The position numbers and the translations under genes are program-made. This document shows, piece by piece, positions 56,324 through 64,000 of a stretch of DNA of 64,000 bases. The notes beneath the pieces are model-generated. The model searched no databases. It was not told where the DNA came from and was given only the letters and a program-made list of their open reading frames with translations. The DNA comes from Alphaproteobacteria bacterium (GTDB lineage: Bacteria; Pseudomonadota; Alphaproteobacteria; Rhizobiales; Rhizobiaceae). The DNA is taken from contig JANSYK010000001.1 in NCBI GenBank assembly GCA_024742485.1, forward strand, positions 496,001 through 560,000, read 5' to 3'. Numbering within the stretch: position 1 is the first letter of the stretch; every line of letters starts with the position of its first letter.

Positions 56324-58965
56324 ACGTTGTCGTTGTCGAATCGCCTGCAAAAGCCAAAACCATCAACAAGTATCTTGGCTCAGGCTACAAGGTGCTTGCC
56401 TCATTCGGGCATGTCCGTGACCTGCCGGCCAAGGATGGCTCGGTCAAACCAGACGAAGATTTTGACATGACCTGGCAGGTCGACACTGCATCGAACAAAC
56501 GCCTGAAAGAGATTTCCGACGCGCTGAAAAACTCCGATGGCCTTATCCTGGCAACAGACCCGGACCGCGAAGGTGAAGCGATATCCTGGCATGTGCTGGA
56601 GGTCTTGCGGGCCAAACGCGGCGTGTTGGGTGACAAGCCGGTCAAACGCGTCGTCTTCAACGCCATCACCAAGAAAGCCGTTCTGGAGGCGATGGCCAAT
56701 CCGCGCGATATCGACGAACCCCTCGTCGAGGCCTATCTGGCCAGACGTGCGCTCGACTATCTGGTGGGTTTCAACCTATCGCCTGTCCTTTGGCGCAAAC
56801 TGCCCGGTGCGCGGTCGGCCGGTCGGGTTCAATCGGTGGCGCTTCGCCTCGTTTGCGACCGAGAAGGCGAAATCGAACGCTTCATCTCCGAAGAGTATTG
56901 GCAGATTGTCGCCCATTTGAAGACACCAAATGGCGATGGATTCGAGGCGCGGCTGGTCAGTGCCAATGGCCACAAGGTCCAGAAGATGTCGATTGGCAAC
57001 GCCGATCATGCGGGACGTTTGAAAGACATGCTTGACGGCGCGAGCTTCGTTGTGGACAGCGTCGAAGCCAAGCCGACCAAGCGTCATCCCTCACCGCCCT
57101 TCACGACCTCGACCCTTCAACAGGCCGCATCTTCAAAACTTGGTTTCAACGCCTCGCGCACCATGCAGGTGGCCCAACGCTTGTATGAAGGATTTGAAAT
57201 TGATGGCGAGACTGCCGGCCTCATAACCTATATGCGGACCGATGGTGTGCAGATGGCTGCCGAAGCGATCGACGGCGCCCGGATCGCGATTGCCGATCAG
57301 TTCGGTGATCGTTATCGCCCGGAGAAGGCACGCCACTATGCGACCAAGGCAAAAAATGCCCAGGAAGCCCATGAGGCCATCCGCCCAACGGATTTCAGGC
57401 GATCTCCGGACTCGGTAAAAAAGTATTTGGATGACGATCAGTTCAAGCTCTACGACCTCGTCTGGAAACGCGCCATAGCCAGTCAGATGGCATCTGCCGA
57501 AATCGAGCGCACCATGGTCGAAATCTCCGCCTATAACGGCTCGACCCATGCCGGGCTGCGCGCCAATGGATCTGTCATTCGGTTTGACGGCTTTATCGCA
57601 GCCTATACCGACCAGAAGGAAGACGGTGAACAGGCGGACGATGCCGATGACGGCAAGCGCCTGCCGGCGATCAATGTGCAGGACGACCTTGACCGCGAAA
57701 AAATTGCCGCAACACAGCATTTCACCGAGCCACCGCCGCGTTACTCCGAGGCCTCCCTGATCAAGAAGATGGAAGAGCTGGGCATCGGCCGGCCATCCAC
57801 CTATGCGGCAACGCTCGCCACCCTGCGCGACCGCGAATATGTAACGATCGAAAAACGAAAGCTCATACCGGAAGCCAAGGGACGACTGGTCACGGCCTTT
57901 CTGGAGAACTTTTTCGAACGCTATGTTGAATATGACTTTACCGCGGGTCTTGAGGAAAAGCTGGACCGTATTTCCGCCGGAGAACTGGTCTGGAAAGATG
58001 TGTTGCGTGATTTCTGGACCGAATTCCTGACCCACCTGGAGGGCACCAAGGAACTGCGCATCACCAATGTCCTCGACGCGCTCAATGAGGAACTCGCTCC
58101 GCTCGTCTTTCCGCAGCGTGAAGACGGATCCAATCCGCGCATCTGCCCCAAATGCGGCACAGGCAATCTGTCGCTCAAACTGAGCCGATACGGCGCTTTC
58201 GTGGGCTGTTCAAACTATCCCGACTGCGGATTTACCAGGCAGCTTTCAGCCGATGCCTCGGCCGACAGCTCCTTGGCCTCCAACGAACCGCAAGATCTCG
58301 GAAAGGATCCTCTGACGGATGAGGACATTTCGTTGCGGACCGGACGCTTCGGACCCTACGTCCAGCGTGGCGAGGGTAAGGGCGCCAAGCGCTCCAGCCT
58401 GCCGAAGGGTTGGAAGCCCGAGGATATCGATCATGAAAAGGCCATTGCGCTGCTGTCCCTGCCGCGTGATGTCGGTCCACACCCTGAAACCGGAAAGATG
58501 ATCTCGGCCGGACTTGGCCGCTATGGTCCGTTTCTTCTCAACGACGGAACCTATGCCAATCTGGAAAGCATCGAAGATGTCTTCTCGATCGGTCTGAACA
58601 GGGCGGTCACGGTCCTTGCAGAAAAAATCGCGAAGGGTCCGGGCCGCCGCGCCAAACCTGCCGCCCTCAAGGAGCTTGGCGAACATCCGGATGGTGGCGC
58701 CATGACGGTGCGCGACGGTCGCTACGGCCCCTATGTCAACTGGGGCAAGATCAATGCGACCCTGCCCAAGGATGCCGACCCACAATCGATTACGGTCGAA
58801 AAGGCGCTTGAACTCATCGCCGCCAAGGCTGCGAAGAGTGGCGGTGGTAGAGCCAAACCAAAAGCCAAGGCCAAAACCAGAGCCAAAGCCAAGCCGAAGA
58901 CCACAAAACGGAAGGCGCCCGCCAAACGGGCAACCAAGCCAAAGGCTGTGAAGGCAGAAGACTGA
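56320..58965 (+). CDS. topA: DNA topoisomerase I
   Basis: 881-aa type IA topoisomerase relaxing negative supercoils. The Toprim domain starts VVVESPAKAKTINKYLGSGY and holds the acidic DPDREGEAISWH. The catalytic Tyr304 is in GLITYMRTDGVQ. One clear C4 zinc ribbon is present (CPKCGTGNLSLKLSRYGAF ... CSNYPDCGF), followed by topoisomerase C-terminal repeats (RFGPYVQRGEGKGAKRSSLP, RYGPFLLNDGTYANL, RYGPYVNWGKINATLP). A Lys/Ala-rich tail (KPKAKAKTRAKAKPKTTKRK) is DNA-binding. ATG 56320 is the family start (MNVVVVESPAKA). Confidence 0.96.
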   Translation: MNVVVVESPAKAKTINKYLGSGYKVLASFGHVRDLPAKDGSVKPDEDFDMTWQVDTASNKRLKEISDALKNSDGLILATDPDREGEAISWHVLEVLRAKRGVLGDKPVKRVVFNAITKKAVLEAMANPRDIDEPLVEAYLARRALDYLVGFNLSPVLWRKLPGARSAGRVQSVALRLVCDREGEIERFISEEYWQIVAHLKTPNGDGFEARLVSANGHKVQKMSIGNADHAGRLKDMLDGASFVVDSVEAKPTKRHPSPPFTTSTLQQAASSKLGFNASRTMQVAQRLYEGFEIDGETAGLITYMRTDGVQMAAEAIDGARIAIADQFGDRYRPEKARHYATKAKNAQEAHEAIRPTDFRRSPDSVKKYLDDDQFKLYDLVWKRAIASQMASAEIERTMVEISAYNGSTHAGLRANGSVIRFDGFIAAYTDQKEDGEQADDADDGKRLPAINVQDDLDREKIAATQHFTEPPPRYSEASLIKKMEELGIGRPSTYAATLATLRDREYVTIEKRKLIPEAKGRLVTAFLENFFERYVEYDFTAGLEEKLDRISAGELVWKDVLRDFWTEFLTHLEGTKELRITNVLDALNEELAPLVFPQREDGSNPRICPKCGTGNLSLKLSRYGAFVGCSNYPDCGFTRQLSADASADSSLASNEPQDLGKDPLTDEDISLRTGRFGPYVQRGEGKGAKRSSLPKGWKPEDIDHEKAIALLSLPRDVGPHPETGKMISAGLGRYGPFLLNDGTYANLESIEDVFSIGLNRAVTVLAEKIAKGPGRRAKPAALKELGEHPDGGAMTVRDGRYGPYVNWGKINATLPKDADPQSITVEKALELIAAKAAKSGGGRAKPKAKAKTRAKAKPKTTKRKAPAKRATKPKAVKAED

Positions 58966-58966
58966 T

Positions 58967-61246
58967 TTGACGAAACGACGCAGTCCAGGCCGCGCAGGCA
59001 CTCAGCCCGGCCAGTTGCCGGACCGCGAAACGCTGATACGGTTTATCGCAGAACATCCCAACAGAAGTTCTAAGCGGGATATCGCCAAGGCTTTCTCGGT
59101 CCGTGGTGACGATCGCGTTGCCTTGAAAAACCTGCTTCGGGAGCTCGAGGATGACGGGCTTCTGGAACGCCGCCGCAAAAGGCTGGTAAGGCCCGGGTCC
59201 CTGCCCCCGGTTACCGTTCTGGACATCACTGCCCGTGACGCTGATGGCTCCTTGATGGCCCGCCCATCGGAATGGCCCGATGACGGCTCGGTCGCACCGG
59301 CCGTGCTGATCCGGCAGAGCCAGGGTGGCCGCGGCAGAAAACGCGCGCCTGCGGCCGGTGTCGGCGACCGGGTCCTGGCCCGCATCCAACCTTCTCCAAG
59401 TGATACCGGCCCAGCGCACACCGGCAAGGTCATGAAGGTGCTCGACCGCAATCGCGGCGCGACGCTTGGCGTCTTCCGCTCGACACCCGGCGATGGTGGG
59501 CGGGTTGATCCGATTGACCGGCGCGGCAAGGAAGTGATCGTTGATCCGGCCCACATCGGCGATGCGCGTGACGGCGATCTGGTTGAGATCGAAACCGCCC
59601 GGTCGGGCCGCTACGGAATGCCGCGCGGAAATGTTCTGTCGGTCATAGGATCCGTGGCCGGCGAAAAAGCCATTTCTATGATCGCCATCCATGCGCATGG
59701 CATCCCCTATCAGTTTCCTCAGGCCGTTCTCGCAGAGGCCCAATCGGCGAAACCGGTGCAACTCGGCAAACGTGAGGACTGGCGCAAGCTGCCACTTCTC
59801 ACCATCGATCCCTCCGACGCAAAGGATCACGACGACGCAGTCTATGCGACACCGGACGACAATCCCGCCAATGCAGGCGGCATCATCGTCTATGTCGCCA
59901 TCGCAGATGTGGCGCATTACGTCCGTCCCGGCTCGGCTCTTGATCGCGAAGCGCTCAAGCGCGGCAACTCGGTCTATTTTCCGGACCGCGTGGTGCCGAT
60001 GCTACCCGAACGCATCTCCAACGACCTCTGCTCTCTGAAGGAAGGGGTCGACAGGCCGGCCCTGGCGGTTCGTCTGGTCTATTCCACCGAAGGTCGCAAA
60101 ATAGGCCATACCTTTCATCGGATCATGATGAAAAGCGCTGCCAAACTCTCCTACCAGCAAGCGCAAGCTGCTTTTGACGGCAATCCGGACGAACAGACGG
60201 TACCGCTGCTTGAAACCGTTCTGATGCCGCTCTGGAACGCGTACCAGGTTCTTGTGCGCGGCCGCGATCGCCGCCAGCCGCTTGATCTGGACATGCCGGA
60301 ACGCAAGTTGCGCCTGAAGCAGGACGGAACGGTTGACAAGGTCATCGTTCCGCCTCGCCTCGAAGCCCATCGACTGATCGAGGAATTCATGATTCAGGCC
60401 AATGTGGCGGCCGCTGAAACGCTCGAGAAAAAACGGCAACGGCTGATCTACCGGGTCCACGACGCACCTTCCCTCGCCAAGCAGGAAGCGCTGCGCGACT
60501 TTTTAAAGACCTTGGACATGGCTCTGGCGAAGGGTGGCCAGCTGCGAGCCAACAGCTTCAACGGGATTTTGGCCAAGGCGCGTGGCAAACCGCATGAGAC
60601 AATGGTCAACGAAATGGTTCTCAGATCCCAGAGCCAGGCCGTCTACAGCCCCGACAATCTGGGGCATTTCGGCCTCAACCTGATGAAATATGCGCATTTT
60701 ACCTCACCGATCAGGCGCTATGCGGATCTGATCGTCCACCGGGCGCTCATTGCTTCACTTGCACTCGGTGACGGTGGATTGACGGCAGAGGAAGAAGAGG
60801 CACTTGAGGAAATTGCCGCGGAGATATCCACTTTCGAGCGGCGGGCCATGGCGGCAGAGCGCGACACCGTTGACCGGCTGATAGCTCACCACCTGGCCGA
60901 CCGGGTCGGTGATGACTTCGAAGGGCAGATTTCTGGTGTGACGAAAGCCGGATTGTTTGTCAGCCTGCAACAATTTGGCGCAGATGGCTTTGTACCGGTT
61001 TCCACCTTGGGGTTGGACTATTATATCTACGACGAAGCGCACCGTTCGCTGGTCGGCGAAAAAACCGGAACCGGGTATCGGCTCGGGGATCAGGTTGAAG
61101 TTCGGCTGGCCGAAGCCATACCGCTGGCAGGTGCCTTGAGATTTGAAATGCTCAGCGAGGGCCGTAAGCTTGCAACAGCGACCCGCTCATTTCACAAGAC
61201 AAAACGCAGAGCGCCAAGAGGGCGCGGCAAACGACGCAGAGGATAA
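58967..61246 (+). CDS. rnr: Ribonuclease R
   Basis: 759-aa 3'-5' exoribonuclease of the RNB family, which degrades structured RNA. An N-terminal winged helix (REDIAKAFSV-like, with KNLLRELEDDGLLERRRKRL) and cold-shock region precede the RNB domain (DPSDAKDHDDAVYATPDDNP with catalytic Asps, then YAHFTSPIRRYADLIVHRAL). A C-terminal S1 domain (FEGQISGVTKAGLFVSLQQF) and a basic tail complete it. It starts with TTG one nucleotide past the topA stop, implying coupled translation. Confidence 0.95.
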   Translation: MTKRRSPGRAGTQPGQLPDRETLIRFIAEHPNRSSKRDIAKAFSVRGDDRVALKNLLRELEDDGLLERRRKRLVRPGSLPPVTVLDITARDADGSLMARPSEWPDDGSVAPAVLIRQSQGGRGRKRAPAAGVGDRVLARIQPSPSDTGPAHTGKVMKVLDRNRGATLGVFRSTPGDGGRVDPIDRRGKEVIVDPAHIGDARDGDLVEIETARSGRYGMPRGNVLSVIGSVAGEKAISMIAIHAHGIPYQFPQAVLAEAQSAKPVQLGKREDWRKLPLLTIDPSDAKDHDDAVYATPDDNPANAGGIIVYVAIADVAHYVRPGSALDREALKRGNSVYFPDRVVPMLPERISNDLCSLKEGVDRPALAVRLVYSTEGRKIGHTFHRIMMKSAAKLSYQQAQAAFDGNPDEQTVPLLETVLMPLWNAYQVLVRGRDRRQPLDLDMPERKLRLKQDGTVDKVIVPPRLEAHRLIEEFMIQANVAAAETLEKKRQRLIYRVHDAPSLAKQEALRDFLKTLDMALAKGGQLRANSFNGILAKARGKPHETMVNEMVLRSQSQAVYSPDNLGHFGLNLMKYAHFTSPIRRYADLIVHRALIASLALGDGGLTAEEEEALEEIAAEISTFERRAMAAERDTVDRLIAHHLADRVGDDFEGQISGVTKAGLFVSLQQFGADGFVPVSTLGLDYYIYDEAHRSLVGEKTGTGYRLGDQVEVRLAEAIPLAGALRFEMLSEGRKLATATRSFHKTKRRAPRGRGKRRRG

Positions 61247-61689
61247 TGCACATGGCCACCCATGATTCCATCACCGGCCATCAGAGAACGGCGCGCGCAC
61301 CCCGCGACGTTTGGGGAGCGATCAAGCGTGGGTGGCTCGGGCACTGTCCGCAATGTGGTGAAGGTCGTCTGTTTCGCTCATTTCTCAAACCAGTGGACAC
61401 ATGCAGCCACTGCAATGAGGATTTGCAGCACCAACGAGCGGATGACCTTCCGCCCTATCTCGTCATCTTTGTCGTCGGCCATGTCATGGTCGGCGCTTAT
61501 TTGCTCGCCGAGCGCATGGTGACACTCAACAGTTGGCAGCATCTGGCGATCTGGACACCCATGACCATCATCATGGCATTGGCAATGATGCAGCCGACCA
61601 AAGGAGCCGTGATCGGTTTGCAATGGGCAAACTACATGCACGGTTTCGGCGGCCAGGAAGGCGAAGCGGAAATCCTGCAAAAGGATTGA
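61246..61689 (+). CDS. DUF983-family membrane protein
   Basis: 147-aa protein with an N-terminal zinc-ribbon-like pair of CxxC motifs (CPQCGEGRLFRSFLKPVDTC then CSHCNEDL), followed by two or three membrane helices (YLVIFVVGHVMVGAYLLAER, LAIWTPMTIIMALAMMQPTK). ATG overlaps the rnr stop by one base. Family function unknown; conserved in this position in the order. Confidence 0.88.
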   Translation: MHMATHDSITGHQRTARAPRDVWGAIKRGWLGHCPQCGEGRLFRSFLKPVDTCSHCNEDLQHQRADDLPPYLVIFVVGHVMVGAYLLAERMVTLNSWQHLAIWTPMTIIMALAMMQPTKGAVIGLQWANYMHGFGGQEGEAEILQKD

Positions 61690-61769
61690 ACCAGCTTCCG
61701 GAAAGACGTGCCCCAATCGAATTTTTCCTGTAGAAAGCCCTCCATGGTTGAGGAAGGTATCGAGCGGGC

Positions 61770-62522
61770 ATGACCGACGGGGACGATCCAACACAACAAC
61801 ATCCGGCGACACGTGATCCCGCCCCTTTCGCACCAGAGGAGGTCGGGCACCCTTTGCTGCGCCCGAAGGACGCCGCAACACTGGTTCTCATAGACCGGAC
61901 CGGGGCCGAGCCTTCGTTGCTCATGGGAAAACGCCATCAGGCGCACGCTTTCATGCCGGACACATATGTCTTTCCGGGTGGCCGGCGAGACCGGGGTGAT
62001 GGGCGGGTTCCGGTGTCAGATGAGCTCAACGAAGAAGTAACGCGCAAGCTTCTGCTTAAGATGCCAAGCCCGGCAACGGAAATCCGCGCCCGTGCCCTGG
62101 CAATCGCGGCGGTCCGCGAAACCCATGAGGAAGTGGGTATATTCATCGCAGGAGACGGCAAACCCAGTCGTCAGACAAGCTGGAAGGCCTTTGCAGATCG
62201 GGGCCTGGCGCCAAAACTGTCATCTTTGCGGTATGTCGCCCGCGCCGTCACGCCCCCCTATCAGAAACGTCGTTTCGATACCCGTTTCTTTGCCTGTTTT
62301 CGAGACGAGGTGGGGCAGACAGACGCCGAGGCGAGCAATGAGCTTCTCGACCTGAAATGGGTGAAACTCTCGCAGGCCGATTCCCTTTCCATGCCGCGAA
62401 TCACGCGGGCCATCATTGAGCATCTCCAGCGCGAACTGGCGTACGATGCGTCGCTTCCCTTTGGCCGCCCTGTTCCCTATTTTCATGCGCGATACGGCCA
62501 CTTCACGCGCGAAGTCCTTTAG
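61770..62522 (+). CDS. NUDIX hydrolase
   Basis: 250-aa nucleotide-diphosphate-linked hydrolase. The Nudix box is present as AIAAVRETHEEVGIF (RExxEExG core), after TYVFPGGRRDRGDGRVPVSD. The longer-than-minimal length and C-terminal DLKWVKLSQADSLSMPRIT resemble NUDT7/8/19-like coenzyme-A or ADP-ribose hydrolases; substrate uncertain. It is in the run rnr-DUF983-nudix-MFS. Confidence 0.88.
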   Translation: MTDGDDPTQQHPATRDPAPFAPEEVGHPLLRPKDAATLVLIDRTGAEPSLLMGKRHQAHAFMPDTYVFPGGRRDRGDGRVPVSDELNEEVTRKLLLKMPSPATEIRARALAIAAVRETHEEVGIFIAGDGKPSRQTSWKAFADRGLAPKLSSLRYVARAVTPPYQKRRFDTRFFACFRDEVGQTDAEASNELLDLKWVKLSQADSLSMPRITRAIIEHLQRELAYDASLPFGRPVPYFHARYGHFTREVL

Positions 62523-62538
62523 GACGAAATGGCAGTCC

Positions 62539-63732
62539 ATGGATACGCGCCCGGCAGAGCACGCCACACCGACGCAATCTGATCCCGCCATTCACTGGCT
62601 GTCGATTTCGGCAGCCATAGCCGCGATCAGTGCGGTTGGGATTGCCCTTGGTCTTGGCCTGCCGCTGCTGAGTGTGGTTCTGCAAAATGCCGGCATTTCT
62701 GCGACCATGATCGGATTGAATTCGGCCATGGCCGGCATAGCCTCCATTGCCATCGCACCCTTCTGCACCGGATTGGCACAGCGATTTGGTGTCGCCGACA
62801 CCATGCTGGTAGCCATTGCCGTGGCGGCCGTATCGGCCATGGGGTTCTTTTGGGCACCGGATTTTTGGATTTGGTTCCCGCTCCGGGTGTCTTTTCACGG
62901 CGCCATCACCGTGCTGTTCATCCTGTCAGAATTCTGGATCAATGCCGCCGCACCCCCTGCACGCCGGGGGTTTATCCTTGGGATCTACGCCACCGTCCTC
63001 TCGCTTGGATTTGCCACCGGACCCTTGTTGTTTTCGATCCTCGGAAGCGAGGGCGCATTGCCGTTCGTGGTCGGAACAGCGATCATCGTCGCTGCGGCAA
63101 TTCCCATTTTCATGGCGAGGCGCGAAAGCCCGGTCATCGCCAATCGCCCGAGCGGCCCTTTCCTGAAATTCGTGATCATGGTTCCAACGGCGACCGCAGC
63201 TGTCTTTGTCTTTGGTGCGGTTGAGTCGGGTGGTTTCTCACTGTTCCCGATCTATTCAAGTCGAATCGGATTCAGCGAAGCCGATGGCGCATTGCTGTTG
63301 ACGATGATCGGACTGGGCAATGTCCTTTTTCAAATTCCACTCGGCCTCGTATCGGACCGGGTCCGTGATCGCCGCATCCTGTTGTTCATCTGCGCCGCGG
63401 TTGGTCTGCTGGGCTGTCTGCTTTTGCCAATCCTGGCGTCGAATTGGTGGCTGCTTGCTACCGTGTTGTTTGTCTGGGGCGCGGTTGTCGCCGGCCTCTA
63501 TACGGTCGGCCTGGCCCATCTTGGATCCAAACTGGTTGACGGAGACCTCGCATCCGCCAACGCGGCCTTCGTTTTCAGTTATGCCATAGGCATGCTGATC
63601 GGGCCGCAGATGATCGGTCTTGCAATGGATGTCATGGGATCCAATGGCTTCGCCTACAGTCTTGCAGGGTTCTTCCTTCTTTACGTTGGATTGGCCATCA
63701 GCCGCATCATCTTCAGGCCTGCCACCGCGTGA
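62539..63732 (+). CDS. Major facilitator superfamily transporter
   Basis: 397-aa carrier with about 12 membrane helices. The loop 2-3 region (GLAQRFGVADTMLVAIAVAA) is degenerate, while loop 8-9 (PLGLVSDRVRDRRILLFICA) keeps the G-x-x-x-D-R-x-x-R-R pattern. Resembles YfcJ/YcaD-like sugar or drug carriers; substrate unknown. The start at ATG 62539 lies 16 nt after the NUDIX gene. Confidence 0.88.
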   Translation: MDTRPAEHATPTQSDPAIHWLSISAAIAAISAVGIALGLGLPLLSVVLQNAGISATMIGLNSAMAGIASIAIAPFCTGLAQRFGVADTMLVAIAVAAVSAMGFFWAPDFWIWFPLRVSFHGAITVLFILSEFWINAAAPPARRGFILGIYATVLSLGFATGPLLFSILGSEGALPFVVGTAIIVAAAIPIFMARRESPVIANRPSGPFLKFVIMVPTATAAVFVFGAVESGGFSLFPIYSSRIGFSEADGALLLTMIGLGNVLFQIPLGLVSDRVRDRRILLFICAAVGLLGCLLLPILASNWWLLATVLFVWGAVVAGLYTVGLAHLGSKLVDGDLASANAAFVFSYAIGMLIGPQMIGLAMDVMGSNGFAYSLAGFFLLYVGLAISRIIFRPATA

Positions 63733-63744
63733 CAACAAATTGGC

Positions 63745-63772
63745 TTGACTTTTGCCCCATGATTTGTAGTTT
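63745..63772 (+). promoter_or_regulatory. Promoter of rpmG
   Basis: CTTGACT with TTGACT at 63745-63750, 16-bp spacer, TAGTTT at 63767-63772, about 70 bp before the ATG. The CTTGAC form of -35 is typical of strong alphaproteobacterial housekeeping promoters. Confidence 0.55.
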
Positions 63773-63841
63773 CCGGCCAGAATTTCGCCGCAGACGCCGA
63801 TCGCTGTCCGCGGCTTCATTTATTCCAGGACAGGTATCACC

Positions 63842-64000
63842 ATGGCAAAAGCCACAACCATCAAAATCAAGCTGCAATCGACTGCGGATACGGGATTCTT
63901 CTATGTCACCAAGAAGAATAGCCGGACCATGACCGAAAAAATGGTCAAGACGAAATATGATCCGATTGCCAAAAAGCACGTGGAATTCAAGGAAACCAAG
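63842..64000 (+). CDS. rpmG: 50S ribosomal protein L33 (3' end cut by window)
   Basis: First 53 codons of bL33, starting [20 protein letters not shown], continuing [20 protein letters not shown] and [13 protein letters not shown] at the window edge. The usual length is about 55 residues, so only the last couple of codons and the stop are missing. The zinc-ligand CxxC pairs of C+ L33 proteins are absent, so it is the C- (zinc-free) form. AGGACAGG lies upstream of the ATG. Confidence 0.96.
   Translation, partial: MAKATTIKIKLQSTADTGFFYVTKKNSRTMTEKMVKTKYDPIAKKHVEFKETK

Overview
This window looks like a contiguous chromosomal segment of an alphaproteobacterium of the order Hyphomicrobiales (Rhizobiales). 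I infer this from memory of family sequences and gene order, not from a search. The supporting blocks are dgt-erpA-xthA, the PopZ/DUF2497-TolC-Pcm group beside valS, and pyrB-pyrC'(pseudo-dihydroorotase)-plsY-dprA-topA-rnr-DUF983-NUDIX-MFS-rpmG. There are no rRNA genes, CRISPR arrays, insertion sequences or phage modules. Three tRNA genes are present (Cys, Asn, Leu-UAA), all with an encoded CCA.

Layout. 1-10.6 kb is housekeeping: dGTPase (cut by the window edge), Fe-S carrier ErpA, exonuclease III, a Sel1-repeat protein, IlvD, ValS, the polar organiser PopZ, a TolC-type outer membrane protein and an isoaspartate methyltransferase. 10.7-11.4 kb holds tRNA-Cys, a small membrane protein and tRNA-Asn. 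11.4-14.7 kb is an imelysin plus di-haem c-type protein operon behind a near-consensus promoter. 14.8-20.1 kb carries a GNAT protein, Cfa, and a tight cysteine/sulfur run (cysK, alaX, sseA, GNAT). 20.2-21.9 kb is a divergent alanine dehydrogenase/Lrp pair. 22-31 kb is mixed metabolism: hydrolase, OMP, MFS, IlvA, tRNA-Leu, CinA-like protein, USP, xanthine phosphoribosyltransferase and a haloalkane dehalogenase. 31.4-35.3 kb is a B12-dependent ribonucleotide reductase (nrdJ) with two NrdR-type boxes at canonical 31-bp spacing.

35.3-45.3 kb is the most accessory part. A 0.6-kb AT-rich gap after nrdJ contains a 15-bp perfect inverted repeat, a second pair of NrdR-like boxes again 31 bp apart, a leftward intrinsic terminator, and an unlisted 53-aa gene. 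Then comes a citrulline/ornithine degradation pair (ctlX, split by an in-frame UGA, and ocd) divergent from an AsnC-type regulator. After that is a LacI-controlled cluster: RraA-like aldolase, FrcBCA-like sugar ABC transporter and a neutral-ceramidase-like hydrolase. A perfect 16-bp palindrome lies just downstream of the cluster's predicted promoter.

45.4-64 kb returns to core genes: gatA/gatC, a UPF0173 metallo-hydrolase, ruvX, an AEC transporter, an AidB-like dehydrogenase, pyrimidine genes, plsY, dprA, topA (preceded by an unlisted 40-codon membrane-peptide ORF overlapping its start codon), rnr, a NUDIX hydrolase, an MFS transporter and the start of rpmG.

No obviously new multi-gene defence or mobile system was seen. 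The best leads are the duplicated NrdR-box architecture around nrdJ, the UGA-interrupted ctlX, the topA-coupled small ORF, the 53-aa gene, and the LacI/RraA/ceramidase-like catabolic cluster of unknown substrate.
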